DNA of 64,000 nucleotides from Myotis daubentonii (lineage: Eukaryota > Chordata > Mammalia > Chiroptera > Vespertilionidae). A program made the position numbers and the translations under genes. The stretch spans positions 118,863,033 to 118,927,032 of the forward strand of contig NC_081841.1 of NCBI RefSeq assembly GCF_963259705.1, given 5' to 3'. The notes below the pieces were generated by a model. The model saw only the letters and a list, made by a program, of their open reading frames with translations. It was not told the DNA's origin and ran no database searches. Below, one piece after another: positions 50,481 to 61,958 of the stretch (the first letter of the stretch is position 1; the number at the start of each line of letters is the position of its first letter).

Positions 50481-52392
50481 AACAGGAAGAATTCCTGTTT
50501 ATAGAGCTCAGAAGTTGTGTATAAAGCTTTTAAATGAGGAGTCTACTATTTATGTTTAACATTGAGACTTAATTGGCCTGGCGTTTTTTGACTGAAACAG
50601 TTTATATCCTGAAGGTTCTAGAATATACTCCTAAGAAAAATGTCAAATAGTGGTAAAACTCTTAAAATACCCAATTATATTCCAGGGAAATGAATATGAA
50701 CTTGTAACAAACAGTTGAAACACGAGTAAATAGAGTCTAACTCCATTTAATGCCGAGTTCATTTACCTAGACTACAGGTAGAAAGCTCTGAAATGACGCG
50801 AATTCTGATAATATTAACAACTCCGGCTATTTTAAGTGGCGTTTTCACGAAAATGTCATTTGCAACAGGAAGAATTCCTGTTTATAGAGCTCAGAAGTTC
50901 TGTATAAAGCTTTCAAATGAGGAGTGTACTGTTTATGTTTAACATTGAGACTTTTTTGGCGTGCCGTTTTTTGACAGAAACAGTTTACATCCTGAAGGTT
51001 CTAGTATACACTTCTAAGAAATATGTCAAATTGTGGTAAAACTCTTAGAATACACAATTATATTCCCAGAAAATGAATATGAACGTGTAAGAAGCAGTTG
51101 AAACACAAGTAAATAGAATGTACCTACATTTAGTGCTGAGTTCAATTACTGACATTAGAGGTAGAAAGCTCTGAAATGACGAGAATTCTGATAATATTAA
51201 CAACTCCCGCTATTTTAAGTGGCGTTTCCACAAAAATGTCATTTCAAACAGGAAGAATTCCTGTTTATAGAGCTCAGAAGTTCTGTATAAAGTTTTCAAA
51301 TGAGGAATGTACTGTTTTTGTTTAACATTGAGACTTAATTGGCGTGCCGTTTTTTGACAGAAACAGTTTACATCCTGAAGGTTCTAGTATTCACTTCTAA
51401 GAAGTATGTCAAATTGTGGTAAAACTCTTAAAATACCCAATTATATTCCAGGGAAATGAATATGAACGTGTAAGAAGCAGTAGAAACGCAAGTAAATAGA
51501 ATCTAACTACATTTACTGCTGAGTTCAATTACCGAGATTACAGGTAGAAAGCTATGAAATGACGCGAATTCTGATAATATTAACGACACCGGACATTTTA
51601 TGTGGCATTTTCACAAAAATGTCATTTCAAACAGGAACAATTCCTGTTTATAGAACTCAGAACTTTTGTTCAAGGCTTAAATGAGGAGAATACGGTTAAT
51701 GTTTACAATTGAGGGTGAATTGGCATGGCGTTATTTGACTGAAACAGTTTATATCGTGAAGGTTCTAGTATACACTTCAAGGGAAAACGTCAAATTGTGG
51801 TAAAACCCTTAAAATACACAATTATATTCCCAGAAAATGAATATGAACGTGTAAGAAGCAGTTGAAACAAAAGTAAATAGAATCTAACTACATTTAGTGC
51901 TGAGTTCAATTACTGACATTAGAGGTAGAAAGCTCTGAAATGACGAGATTCTGATAATATTAACAACTCCCGCTATTTTAAGTGGCGTTTCCACAAAAAT
52001 GTCATTTCAAACAGGAAGAATTCCTGTTTATAGAGCTCAGAAGTTGTGTATAAAGCTTTTAAATGAGGAGTGTACTGTTTATGTTTAACATTGAGACTTA
52101 ATTGGCCAGGCGTTTTTTAACTGAAACAGTTTATACTGTGAAGGTTCTAGTATATACTTCTTAGGAAACTGTAAAAATGTGGTAAAACTCTTAAAATACA
52201 CAATTATCTTTCAAGGAAATGATTATGAACTTGTGAAAAACTGTTGAAACACGAGTAAATAGAATCTAAATTAGTTTAATGCCGAATTCAATTACCCAGA
52301 TTACAAGTATAAAGCTCTGAAGTTTTGAGAATTCTGATAATAATAACAACCCCGGGTATTTTATGTGGCGTTTTCACAAAAATGTCATTTCC
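50481..52392 (+). repeat. HOR block 22: 5-mer A-B-D'-E-C
   Basis: Monomer starts: 50481 A, 50864 B, 51247 D', 51630 E, 52010 C. Total 1912 bp. It carries more private changes than the core. The D' has AAGTTTTCAAATG, CTGTTTTTGTTTAAC, AAACGCAAG and TACTGCTGAG. The E has AAAACCCTTAAAATAC and GAAACAAAAG. The C has TTTTTTAACTG, with CTTAATTGGCC but still GATAATAATAAC. Confidence 0.93.
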
Positions 52393-53541
52393 AACAGGAA
52401 GAATTCCTGTTTATAGAGCTCAGAAGTTCTGTATAAAGCTTTCAAATGAGGAGTGTACTGTTTATGTTTAACATTGAGACTTAATTGGCCTGGCGTTTTT
52501 TGACTGAAACAGTTTATATCCTGAAGGTTCTAGAATATACTCCTAAGAAAAATGTCAAATAGTGGTAAAACTCTTAAAATACACAATTATATTCCAGGGA
52601 AATGAATATGAACTTGTAACAAACAGTTGAAACACGAGTAAATAGAGTCTAACTCCATTTAATGCCGAGTTCATTTACCTAGACTACAGGTAGAAAGCTC
52701 TGAAATGACGCGAATTCTGATAATATTAACAACTCCGGCTATTTTAAGTGGCGTTTTCACGAAAATGTCATTTGCAACAGGAAGAATTCCTGTTTATAGA
52801 GCTCAGAAGTTCTGTATAAAGCTTTCAAATGAGGAGTGTACTGTTTATGTTTAACATTGAGACTTTTTTGGCGTGCCGTTTTTTGACAGAAACAGTTTAC
52901 ATCCTGAAGGTTCTAGTATACACTTCTAAGAAATATGTCAAATTGTGGTAAAACTCTTAGAATACACAATTATATTCCCAGAAAATGAATATGAACGTGT
53001 AAGAAGCAGTTGAAACACAAGTAAATAGAATGTACCTACATTTAGTGCTGAGTTCAATTACTGACATTAGAGGTAGAAAGCTCTGAAATGACGAGAATTC
53101 TGATAATATTAACAACTCCCGCTATTTTAAGTGGCGTTTCCACAAAAATGTCATTTCAAACAGGAAGAATTCCTGTTTATAGAGCTCAGAAGTTCTGTAT
53201 AAAGCTTTCAAATGAGGAATGTACTGTTTATGTTTAACATTGAGACTTAATTGGCGTGCCGTTTTTTGACAGAAACAGTTTACATCCTGAAGGTTCTAGT
53301 ATTCACTTCTAAGAAGTATGTCAAATTGTGGTAAAACTCTTAAAATACCCAATTATATTCCAGGGAAATGAATATGAACGTGTAAGAAGCAGTAGAAACA
53401 CAAGTAAATAGAATCTAACTACATTTACTGCCGAGTTCAATTACCGAGATTACAGGTAGAAAGCTATGAAATGACGCGAATTCTGATAATATTAACGACA
53501 CCGGACATTTTATGTGGCATTTTCACAAAAATGTCATTTCA

Positions 53542-53922
53542 AACAGGAACAATTCCTGTTTATAGAACTCAGAACTTTTGTTCAAGGCTTAAATGAGGAG
53601 AATACGGTTAATGTTTACAATTGAGGGTGAATTGGCATGGCGTTATTTGACTGAAACAGTTTATATCGTGAAGGTTCTAGTATACACTTCAAGGGAAAAC
53701 GTCAAATTGTGGTAAAACTCTTAAAATACACAATTATATTCCCAGAAAATGAATATGAACGTGTAAGAAGCAGTTGAAACACAAGTAAATAGAATGTACA
53801 TACATTTAGTGCTGAGTTCAATTACTGACATTAGAGGTAGAAAGCTCTGAAATGACGAGAATTCTGATAATATTAACAACTCCCGCTATTTTAAGTGGCG
53901 TTTCCACAAAAATGTCATTTCA
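53542..53922 (+). repeat. E/b hybrid monomer (copy 3, separate origin)
   Basis: This copy is E up to CTCTTAAAATACAC, then b-like from AATGTACATAC (G at 53795) with GAGAATTCTG. It is 381 bp: E head deletion only. It lacks the two private marks of the hybrids at 9952 and 21807, and b/E rather than D follows it. Confidence 0.85.
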
Positions 53923-54304
53923 AACAGGAAGAATTCCTGTTTATAGAGCTCAGAAGTTCTGTATAAAGCTTTCAAATGAGGAGTGTACTGTTTATGTTTA
54001 ACATTGAGACTTATTTGGCGTGCCGTTTTTTGACAGAAAAAGTTTACAACCTGAATTTTCTAGTATACACTTCTAAGAAATATGTCAAATTGTGGTAAAA
54101 CTCTTAGAATACACAATTATATTCCCAGAAAATGAATGTGAACGTGTAAGAAGCAGTTGAAACACAAGTAAATAGAATCTACCTACATTTAGTGCTGAGT
54201 TCAATTACTGACATTAGAGGTAGAAAGCTCTGAAATGACGAGATTCTGATAATATTAACAACTCCCGCTATTTTAAGTGGCGTTTCCACAAAAATGTCAT
54301 TTCA
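53923..54304 (+). repeat. b/E hybrid monomer
   Basis: The head and middle are b (GAGACTTATTTGGCGTGCC), with many private changes (GAAAAAGTTTACAACCTG, AATTTTCTAG, GAATGTGAACG). The tail is E at AATCTAC and GACGAGATTCTG, with CCTAC still b-like between them. Its length is 382 bp, which fits only the 1-bp E tail deletion. C follows, as after E. With the preceding hybrid it looks like about one permuted b monomer placed inside an E. Confidence 0.83.
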
Positions 54305-54687
54305 AACAGGAAGAATTCCTGTTTATAGAGCTCAGAAGTTGTGTATAAAGCTTTTAAATGAGGAGTGTACTGTTTATGTTTAACATTGAGACTTAATTGG
54401 CCAGGCGTTTTTTGACTGAAACAGTTTATACTGTGAAGGTTCTAGTATATACTTCTTAGGAAACTGTAAAAATGTGGTAAAACTCTTAAAATACACAATT
54501 ATCTTTCAAGGAAATGATTATGAACTTGTGAAAAACTGTTGAAACACGAGTAAATAGAATCTAAATTAGTTTAATGCCGAATTCAATTACCCAGATTACA
54601 AGTATAAAGCTCTGAAGTTTTGAGAATTCTGATAATAATAACAACCCCGGGTATTTTATGTGGCGTTTTCACAAAAATGTCATTTCC

Positions 54688-56598
54688 AACAGGAAGAATT
54701 CCTGTTTATAGAGCTCAGAAGTTCTGTATAAAGCTTTCAAATGAGGAGTGTACTGTTTATGTTTAACATTGAGACTTAATTGGCCTGGCGTTTTTTGACT
54801 GAAACAGTTTATATCCTGAAGGTTCTAGAATATACTCCTAAGAAAAATGTCAAATAGTGGTAAAACTCTTAAAATACACAATTATATTCCAGGGAAATGA
54901 ATATGAACTTGTAACAAACAGTTGAAACACGAGTAAATAGAGTCTAACTCCATTTAATGCCGAGTTCATTTACCTAGACTACAGGTAGAAAGCTCTGAAA
55001 TGACGCGAATTCTGATAATATTAACAACTCCGGCTATTTTAAGTGGCGTTTTCACGAAAATGTCATTTGCAACAGGAAGAATTCCTGTTTATAGAGCTCA
55101 GAAGTTCTGTATAAAGCTTTCAAATGAGGAGTGTACTGTTTATGTTTAACATTGAGACTTTTTTGGCGTGCCGTTTTTTGACAGAAACAGTTTACATCCT
55201 GAAGGTTCTAGTATACACTTCTAAGAAATATGTCAAATTGTGGTAAAACTCTTAGAATACACAATTATATTCCCAGAAAATGAATATGAACGTGTAAGAA
55301 GCAGTTGAAACACAAGTAAATAGAATGTACCTACATTTAGTGCTGAGTTCAATTACTGACATTAGAGGTAGAAAGCTCTGAAATGACGAGAATTCTGATA
55401 ATATTAACAACTCCCGCTATTTTAAGTGGCGTTTCCACAAAAATGTCATTTCAAACAGGAAGAATTCCTGTTTATAGAGCTCAGAAGTTCTGTATAAAGC
55501 TTTCAAATGAGGAATGTACTGTTTATGTTTAACATTGAGACTTAATTGGCGTGCCGTTTTTTGACAGAAACAGTTTACATCCTGAAGGTTCTAGTATTCA
55601 CTTCTAAGAAGTATGTCAAATTGTGGTAAAACTCTTAAAATACCCAATTATATTCCAGGGAAATGAATATGAACGTGTAAGAAGCAGTAGAAACACAAGT
55701 AAATAGAATCTAACTACATTTACTGCCGAGTTCAATTACCGAGATTACAGGTAGAAAGCTATGAAATGACGCGAATTCTGATAATATTAACGACACCGGA
55801 CATTTTATGTGGCATTTTCACAAAAATGTCATTTCAAACAGGAACAATTCCTGTTTATAGAACTCAGAACTTTTGTTCAAGGCTTAAATGAGGAGAATAC
55901 GGTTAATGTTTACAATTGAGGGTGAATTGGCATGGCGTTATTTGACTGAAACAGTTTATATCGTGAAGGTTCTAGTATACACTTCAAGGGAAAACGTCAA
56001 ATTGTGGTAAAACTCTTAAATACACAATTATATTCCCAGAAAATGAATATGAACGTGTAAGAAGCAGTTGAAACACAAGTAAATAGAATCTAACTACATT
56101 TAGTGCTGAGTTCAATTACTGACATTAGAGGTAGAAAACTCTGAAATGACGAGATTCTGATAATATTAACAACTCCCGCTATTTTAAGTGGCGTTTCCAC
56201 AAAAATGTCATTTCAAACAGGAAGAATTCCTGTTTATAGAGCTCAGAAGTTGTGTATAAAGCTTTTAAATGAGGAGTGTACTGTTTATGTTTAACATTGA
56301 GACTTAATTGGCCAGGCGTTTTTTGACTGAAACAGTTTATACTGTGAAGGTTCTAGTATATACTTCTTAGGAAACTGTAAAAATGTGGTAAAACTCTTAA
56401 AATACACAATTATCTTTCAAGGAAATGATTATGAACTTGTGAAAAACTGTTGAAACACGAGTAAATAGAATCTAAATTAGTTTAATGCCGAATTCAATTA
56501 CCCAGATTACAAGTATAAAGCTCTGAAGTTTTGAGAATTCTGATAATATTAACAACCCCGGGTATTTTATGTGGCGTTTTCACAAAAATGTCATTTCC
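54688..56598 (+). repeat. HOR block 24: bA-B-D'-E-C 5-mer
   Basis: Monomer starts: 54688 b/A, 55071 B, 55454 D', 55837 E, 56216 C. Total 1911 bp. The E is 379 bp with CTCTTAAATACAC and GAAAACTCTG, as at 19896 and 22570. The C returns to the outer subtype (CTTAATTGG, GATAATATTAAC). Confidence 0.93.
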
Positions 56599-58510
56599 AA
56601 CAGGAAGAATTCCTGTTTATAGAGCTCAGAAGTTCTGTATAAAGCTTACAAATGAGGAGTGTACTGTTTATGTTTAACATTGAGACTTAATTGGCCTGGC
56701 GTTTTTTGACTGAAACAGTTTATATCCTGAAGGTTCTAGAATATACTCCTAAGAAAAATGTCAAATAGTGGTAAAACTCTTAAAATACACAATTATATTC
56801 CAGGGAAATGAATATGAACTTGTAACAAACAGTTGAAACACGAGTAAATAGAGTCTAACTCCATTTAATGCCGAGTTCATTTACCTAGACTACAGGTAGA
56901 AAGCTCTGAAATGACGCGAATTCTGATAATATTAACAACTCCGGCTATTTTAAGTGGCGTTTTCACGAAAATGTCATTTCCAACAGGAAGAATTCCTGTT
57001 TATAGAGCTCAGAAGTTCTGTATAAAGCTTTCAAATGAGGAGTGTACTGTTTATGTTTAACATTGAGACTTATTTGGCGTGCCGTTTTTTGACAGAAACA
57101 GTTTACATCCTGAAGGTTCTAGTATACACTTCTAAGAAATATGTCAAATTGTGGTAAAACTCTTAGAATACACAATTATATTCCCAGAAAATGAATATGA
57201 ACGTGTAAGAAGCAGTTGAAACACAAGTAAATAGAATGTACCTACATTTAGTGCTGAGTTCAATTACTGACATTAGAGGTAGAAAGCTCTGAAATGACGA
57301 GAATTCTGATAATATTAACAACTCCCGCTATTTTAAGTGGCGTTTCCACAAAAATGTCATTTCAAACAGGAAGAATTCCTGTTTATAGAGCTCAGAAGTT
57401 CTGTATAAAGCTTTCAAATGAGGAATGTACTGTTTATGTTTAACATTGAGACTTAATTGGCGTGCCGTTTTTTGACAGAAACAGTTTACATCCTGAAGGT
57501 TCTAGTATTCACTTCTAAGAAGTATGTCAAATTGTGGTAAAACTCTTAAAATACCCAATTATATTCCAGGGAAATGAATATGAACGTGTAAGAAGCAGTA
57601 GAAACACAAGTAAATAGAATCTAACTACATTTACTGCCGAGTTCAATTACCGAGATTACAGGTAGAAAGCTATGAAATGACGCGAATTCTGATAATATTA
57701 ACGACACCGGACATTTTATGTGGCATTTTCACAAAAATGTCATTTCAAACAGGAACAATTCCTGTTTATAGAACTCAGAACTTTTGTTCAAGGCTTAAAT
57801 GAGGAGAATACGGTTAATGTTTACAATTGAGTGTGAATTGGCATGGCGTTATTTGACTGAAACAGTTTACATCGTGAAGGTTCTAGTATACACTTCAAGG
57901 GAAAACGTCAAATTGTGGTAAAACTCTTAAAATACACAATTATATTCCCAGAAAATGAATATGAACGTGTAAGAAGCAGTTGAAACACAAGTAAATAGAA
58001 TCTAACTACATTTAGTGCTGAGTTCAATTACTGACATTAGAGGTAGAAAGCTCTGAAATGACGAGATTCTGATAATATTAACAACTCCCGCTATTTTAAG
58101 TGGCGTTTCCACAAAAATGTCATTTCAAACAGGAAGAATTCCTGTTTATAGAGCTCAGAAGTTGTGTATAAAGCTTTTAAATGAGGAGTGTACTGTTTAT
58201 GTTTAACATTGAGACTTAATTGGCCAGGCGTTTTTTGACTGAAACAGTTTATACTGTGAAGGTTCTAGTATATACTTCTTAGGAAACTGTAAAAATGTGG
58301 TAAAACTCTTAAAATACACAATTATCTTTCAAGGAAATGATTATGAACTTGTGAAAAACTGTTGAAACACGAGTAAATAGAATCTAAATTAGTTTAATGC
58401 CGAATTCAATTACCCAGATTACAAGTATAAAGCTCTGAAGTTTTGAGAATTCTGATAATATTAACAACCCCGGGTATTTTATGTGGCGTTTTCACAAAAA
58501 TGTCATTTCC
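56599..58510 (+). repeat. HOR block 25: bA-b-D'-E-C 5-mer
   Basis: Monomer starts: 56599 b/A (CTTACAAATG), 56982 b (A at base 57072 although it follows A), 57365 D', 57748 E, 58128 C. Total 1912 bp. The E reads GAGTGTGAATTGG and TTTACATCGTG. Confidence 0.92.
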
Positions 58511-61500
58511 AACAGGAAGAATTCCTGTTTATAGAGCTCAGAAGTTCTGTATAAAGCTTTCAAATGAGGAGTGTACTGTTTATGTTTAACATTGAGACTT
58601 TTTTGGCGTGCCGTTTTTTGACAGAAACAGTTTACATCCTGAAGGTTCTAGTATACACTTCTAAGAAATATGTCAAATTGTGGTAAAACTCTTAGAATAC
58701 ACAATTATATTCCCAGAAAATGAATATGAACGTGTAAGAAGCAGTTGAAACACAAGTAAATAGAATGTACCTACATTTAGTGCTGAGTTCAATTACTGAC
58801 ATTAGAGGTAGAAAGCTCTGAAATGACGAGAATTCTGATAATATTAACAACTCCCGCTATTTTAAGTGGCGTTTCCACAAAAATGTCATTTCAAACAGGA
58901 AGAATTCCTGTTTATAGAGCTCAGAAGTTGTGTATAAAGCTTTTAAATGAGGAGTGTACTGTTTATGTTTAACATTGAGACTTAATTGGCCAGGCGTTTT
59001 TTGACTGAAACAGTTTATACTGTGAAGGTTCTAGTATATACTTCTTAGGAAACTGTAAAAATGTGGTAAAACTCTTAAAATACACAATTATCTTTCAAGG
59101 AAATGATTATGAACTTGTGAAAAACTGTTGAAACACGAGTAAATAGAATCTAAATTAGTTTAATGCCGAATTCAATTACCCAGATTACAAGTATAAAGCT
59201 CTGAAGTTTTGAGAATTCTGATAATATTAACAACCCCGGGTATTTTATGTGGCGTTTTCACAAAAATGTCATTTCCAACAGGAAGAATTCCTGTTTATAG
59301 AGCTCAGAAGTTCTGTATAAAGCTTTCAAATGAGGAGTGTACTGTTTATGTTTAACATTGAGACTTATTTGGCGTGCCGTTTTTTGACAGAAACAGTTTA
59401 CATCCTGAAGGTTCTAGTATACACTTCTAAGAAATATGTCAAATTGTGGTAAAACTCTTAGAATACACAATTATATTCCCAGAAAATGAATATGAACGTG
59501 TAAGAAGCAGTTGAAACACAAGTAAATAGAATGTACCTACATTTAGTGCTGAGTTCAATTACTGACATTAGAGGTAGAAAGCTCTGAAATGACGAGAATT
59601 CTGATAATATTAACAACTCCCGCTATTTTAAGTGGCGTTTCCACAAAAATGTCATTTCAAACAGGAAGAATTCCTGTTTATAGAGCTCAGAAGTTGTGTA
59701 TACAGCTTTTAAATGAGGAGTGTACTGTTTATGTTTAACATTGAGACTTAATTGGCCAGGCGTTTTTTGACTGAAACAGTTTATACTGTGAAGGTTCTAG
59801 TATATACTTCTTAGGAAACTGTAAAAATGTGGTAAAACTCTTAAAATACACAATTATCTTTCAAGGAAATGATTATGAACTTGTGAAAAACTGTTGAAAC
59901 ACGAGTAAATAGAATCTAAATTAGTTTAATGCCGAATTCAATTACCCAGATTACAAGTATAAAGCTCTGAAGTTTTGAGAATTCTGATAATATTAACAAC
60001 CCCGGGTATTTTATGTGGCGTTTTCACAAAAATGTCATTTCCAACAGGAAGAATTCCTGTTTATAGAGCTCAGAAGTTCTGTATAAAGCTTTCAAATGAG
60101 GAGTGTACTGTTTATGTTTAACATTGAGACTTATTTGGCGTGCCGTTTTTTGACAGAAACAGTTTACATCCTGAAGGTTCTAGTATACACTTCTAAGAAA
60201 TATGTCAAATTGTGGTAAAGCTCTTAGAATACACAATTATATTCCCAGAAAATGAATATGAACGTGTAAGAAGCAGTTGAAACACAAGTAAATAGAATGT
60301 ACCTACATTTAGTGCTGAGTTCAATTACTGACATTAGAGGTAGAAAGCTCTGAAATGACGAGAATTCTAATAATATTAACAACTCCCGCTATTTTAAGTG
60401 GCGTTTCCACAAAAATGTCATTTCAAACAGGAAGAATTCCTGTTTATAGAGCTCAGAAGTTGTGTATAAAGCTTTTAAATGAGGAGTGTACTGTTTATGT
60501 TTAACATTGAGACTTAATTGGCCAGGCGTTTTTTGACTGAAACAGTTTATACTGTGAAGGTTCTAGTATATACTTCTTAGGAAACTGTAAAAATGTGGTA
60601 AAACTCTTAAAATACACAATTATCTTTCAAGGAAATGATTATGAACTTGTGAAAAACTGTTGAAACACGAGTAAATAGAATCTAAATTAGTTTAATGCCG
60701 AATTCAATTACCCAGATTACAAGTATAAAGCTCTGAAGTTTTGAGAATTCTGATAATATTAACAACCCCGGGTATTTTATGTGGCGTTTTCACAAAAATG
60801 TCATTTCCAACAGGAAGAATTCCTGTTTATAGAGCTCAGAAGTTCTGTATAAAGCTTTCAAATGAGGAGTGTACTGTTTATGTTTAACATTGAGACTTAT
60901 TTGGCGTGCCGTTTTTTGACAGAAACAGTTTACATCCTGAAGGTTCTAGTATACACTTCTAAGAAATATGTCAAATTGTGGTAAAGCTCTTAGAATACAC
61001 AATTATATTCCCAGAAAATGAATATGAACGTGTAAGAAGCAGTTGAAACACAAGTAAATAGAATGTACCTACATTTAGTGCTGAGTTCAATTACTGACAT
61101 TAGAGGTAGAAAGCTCTGAAATGACGAGAATTCTGATAATATTAACAACTCCCGCTATTTTAAGTGGCGTTTCCACAAAAATGTCATTTCAAACAGGAAG
61201 AATTCCTGTTTATAGAGCTCAGAAGTTGTGTATAAAGCTTTTAAATGAGGAGTGTACTGTTTATGTTTAACATTGAGACTTAATTGGCCAGGCGTTTTTT
61301 GACTGAAACAGTTTATACTGTGAAGGTTCTAGTATATACTTCTTAGGAAACTGTAAAAATGTGGTAAAACTCTTAAAATACACAATTATCTTTCAAGGAA
61401 ATGATTATGAACTTGTGATAAAACTGTTGAAACACGAGTAAATAGAATCTAAATTAGTTTAATGCCGAATTCAATTACCCAGATTACAAGTATAAAGCTC

Positions 61501-61958
61501 TGAAGTTTTGAGAATTCTGATAATATTAACAACCCCGGGTATTTTATGTGGCGTTTTCACAAAAATGTCATTTCCAACAGGAAGAATTCCTGTTTATAGA
61601 GCTCAGAAGTTCTGTATAAAGCTTTCAAATGAGGAGTGTACTGTTTATGTTTAACATTGAGACTTATTTGGCGTGCCGTTTTTTGACAGAAACAGTTTAC
61701 ATCCTGAAGGTTCTAGTATACACTTCTAAGAAATATGTCAAATTGTGGTAAAACTCTTAGAATACACAATTATATTCCCAGAAAATGAATATGAACGTGT
61801 AAGAAGCAGTTGAAACACAAGTAAATAGAATGTACCTACATTTAGTGCTGATTTCAATTACTGACATTAGAGGTAGAAAGCTCTGAAATGACGAGAATTC
61901 TGATAATATTAACAACTCCCGCTATTTTAAGTGGCGTTTCCACAAAAATGTCATTTCA
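58511..61958 (+). repeat. Block 26: B then (C-b)x4 dimer run
   Basis: Monomer starts: 58511 B (T at 58601 although it follows C), 58894 C, 59277 b, 59660 C, 60043 b, 60426 C, 60809 b, 61192 C, 61576 b. The two-monomer period is 766-767 bp and no A, D or E lies in this 3448-bp stretch. The b copies at 60043 and 60809 share GGTAAAGCTC. The C at 61192 has GTGATAAAACTG (384 bp), as at 1533 and 3826. Confidence 0.94.

Larger units (their letters stand above)
52393..54687 (+). repeat. HOR block 23: bA-B-D'-E/b-b/E-C
   Basis: Monomer starts: 52393 b/A, 52776 B, 53159 D', 53542 E/b hybrid, 53923 b/E hybrid, 54305 C. Total 2295 bp, equal to a 6-mer although the order is unlike the standard one. Confidence 0.92.
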
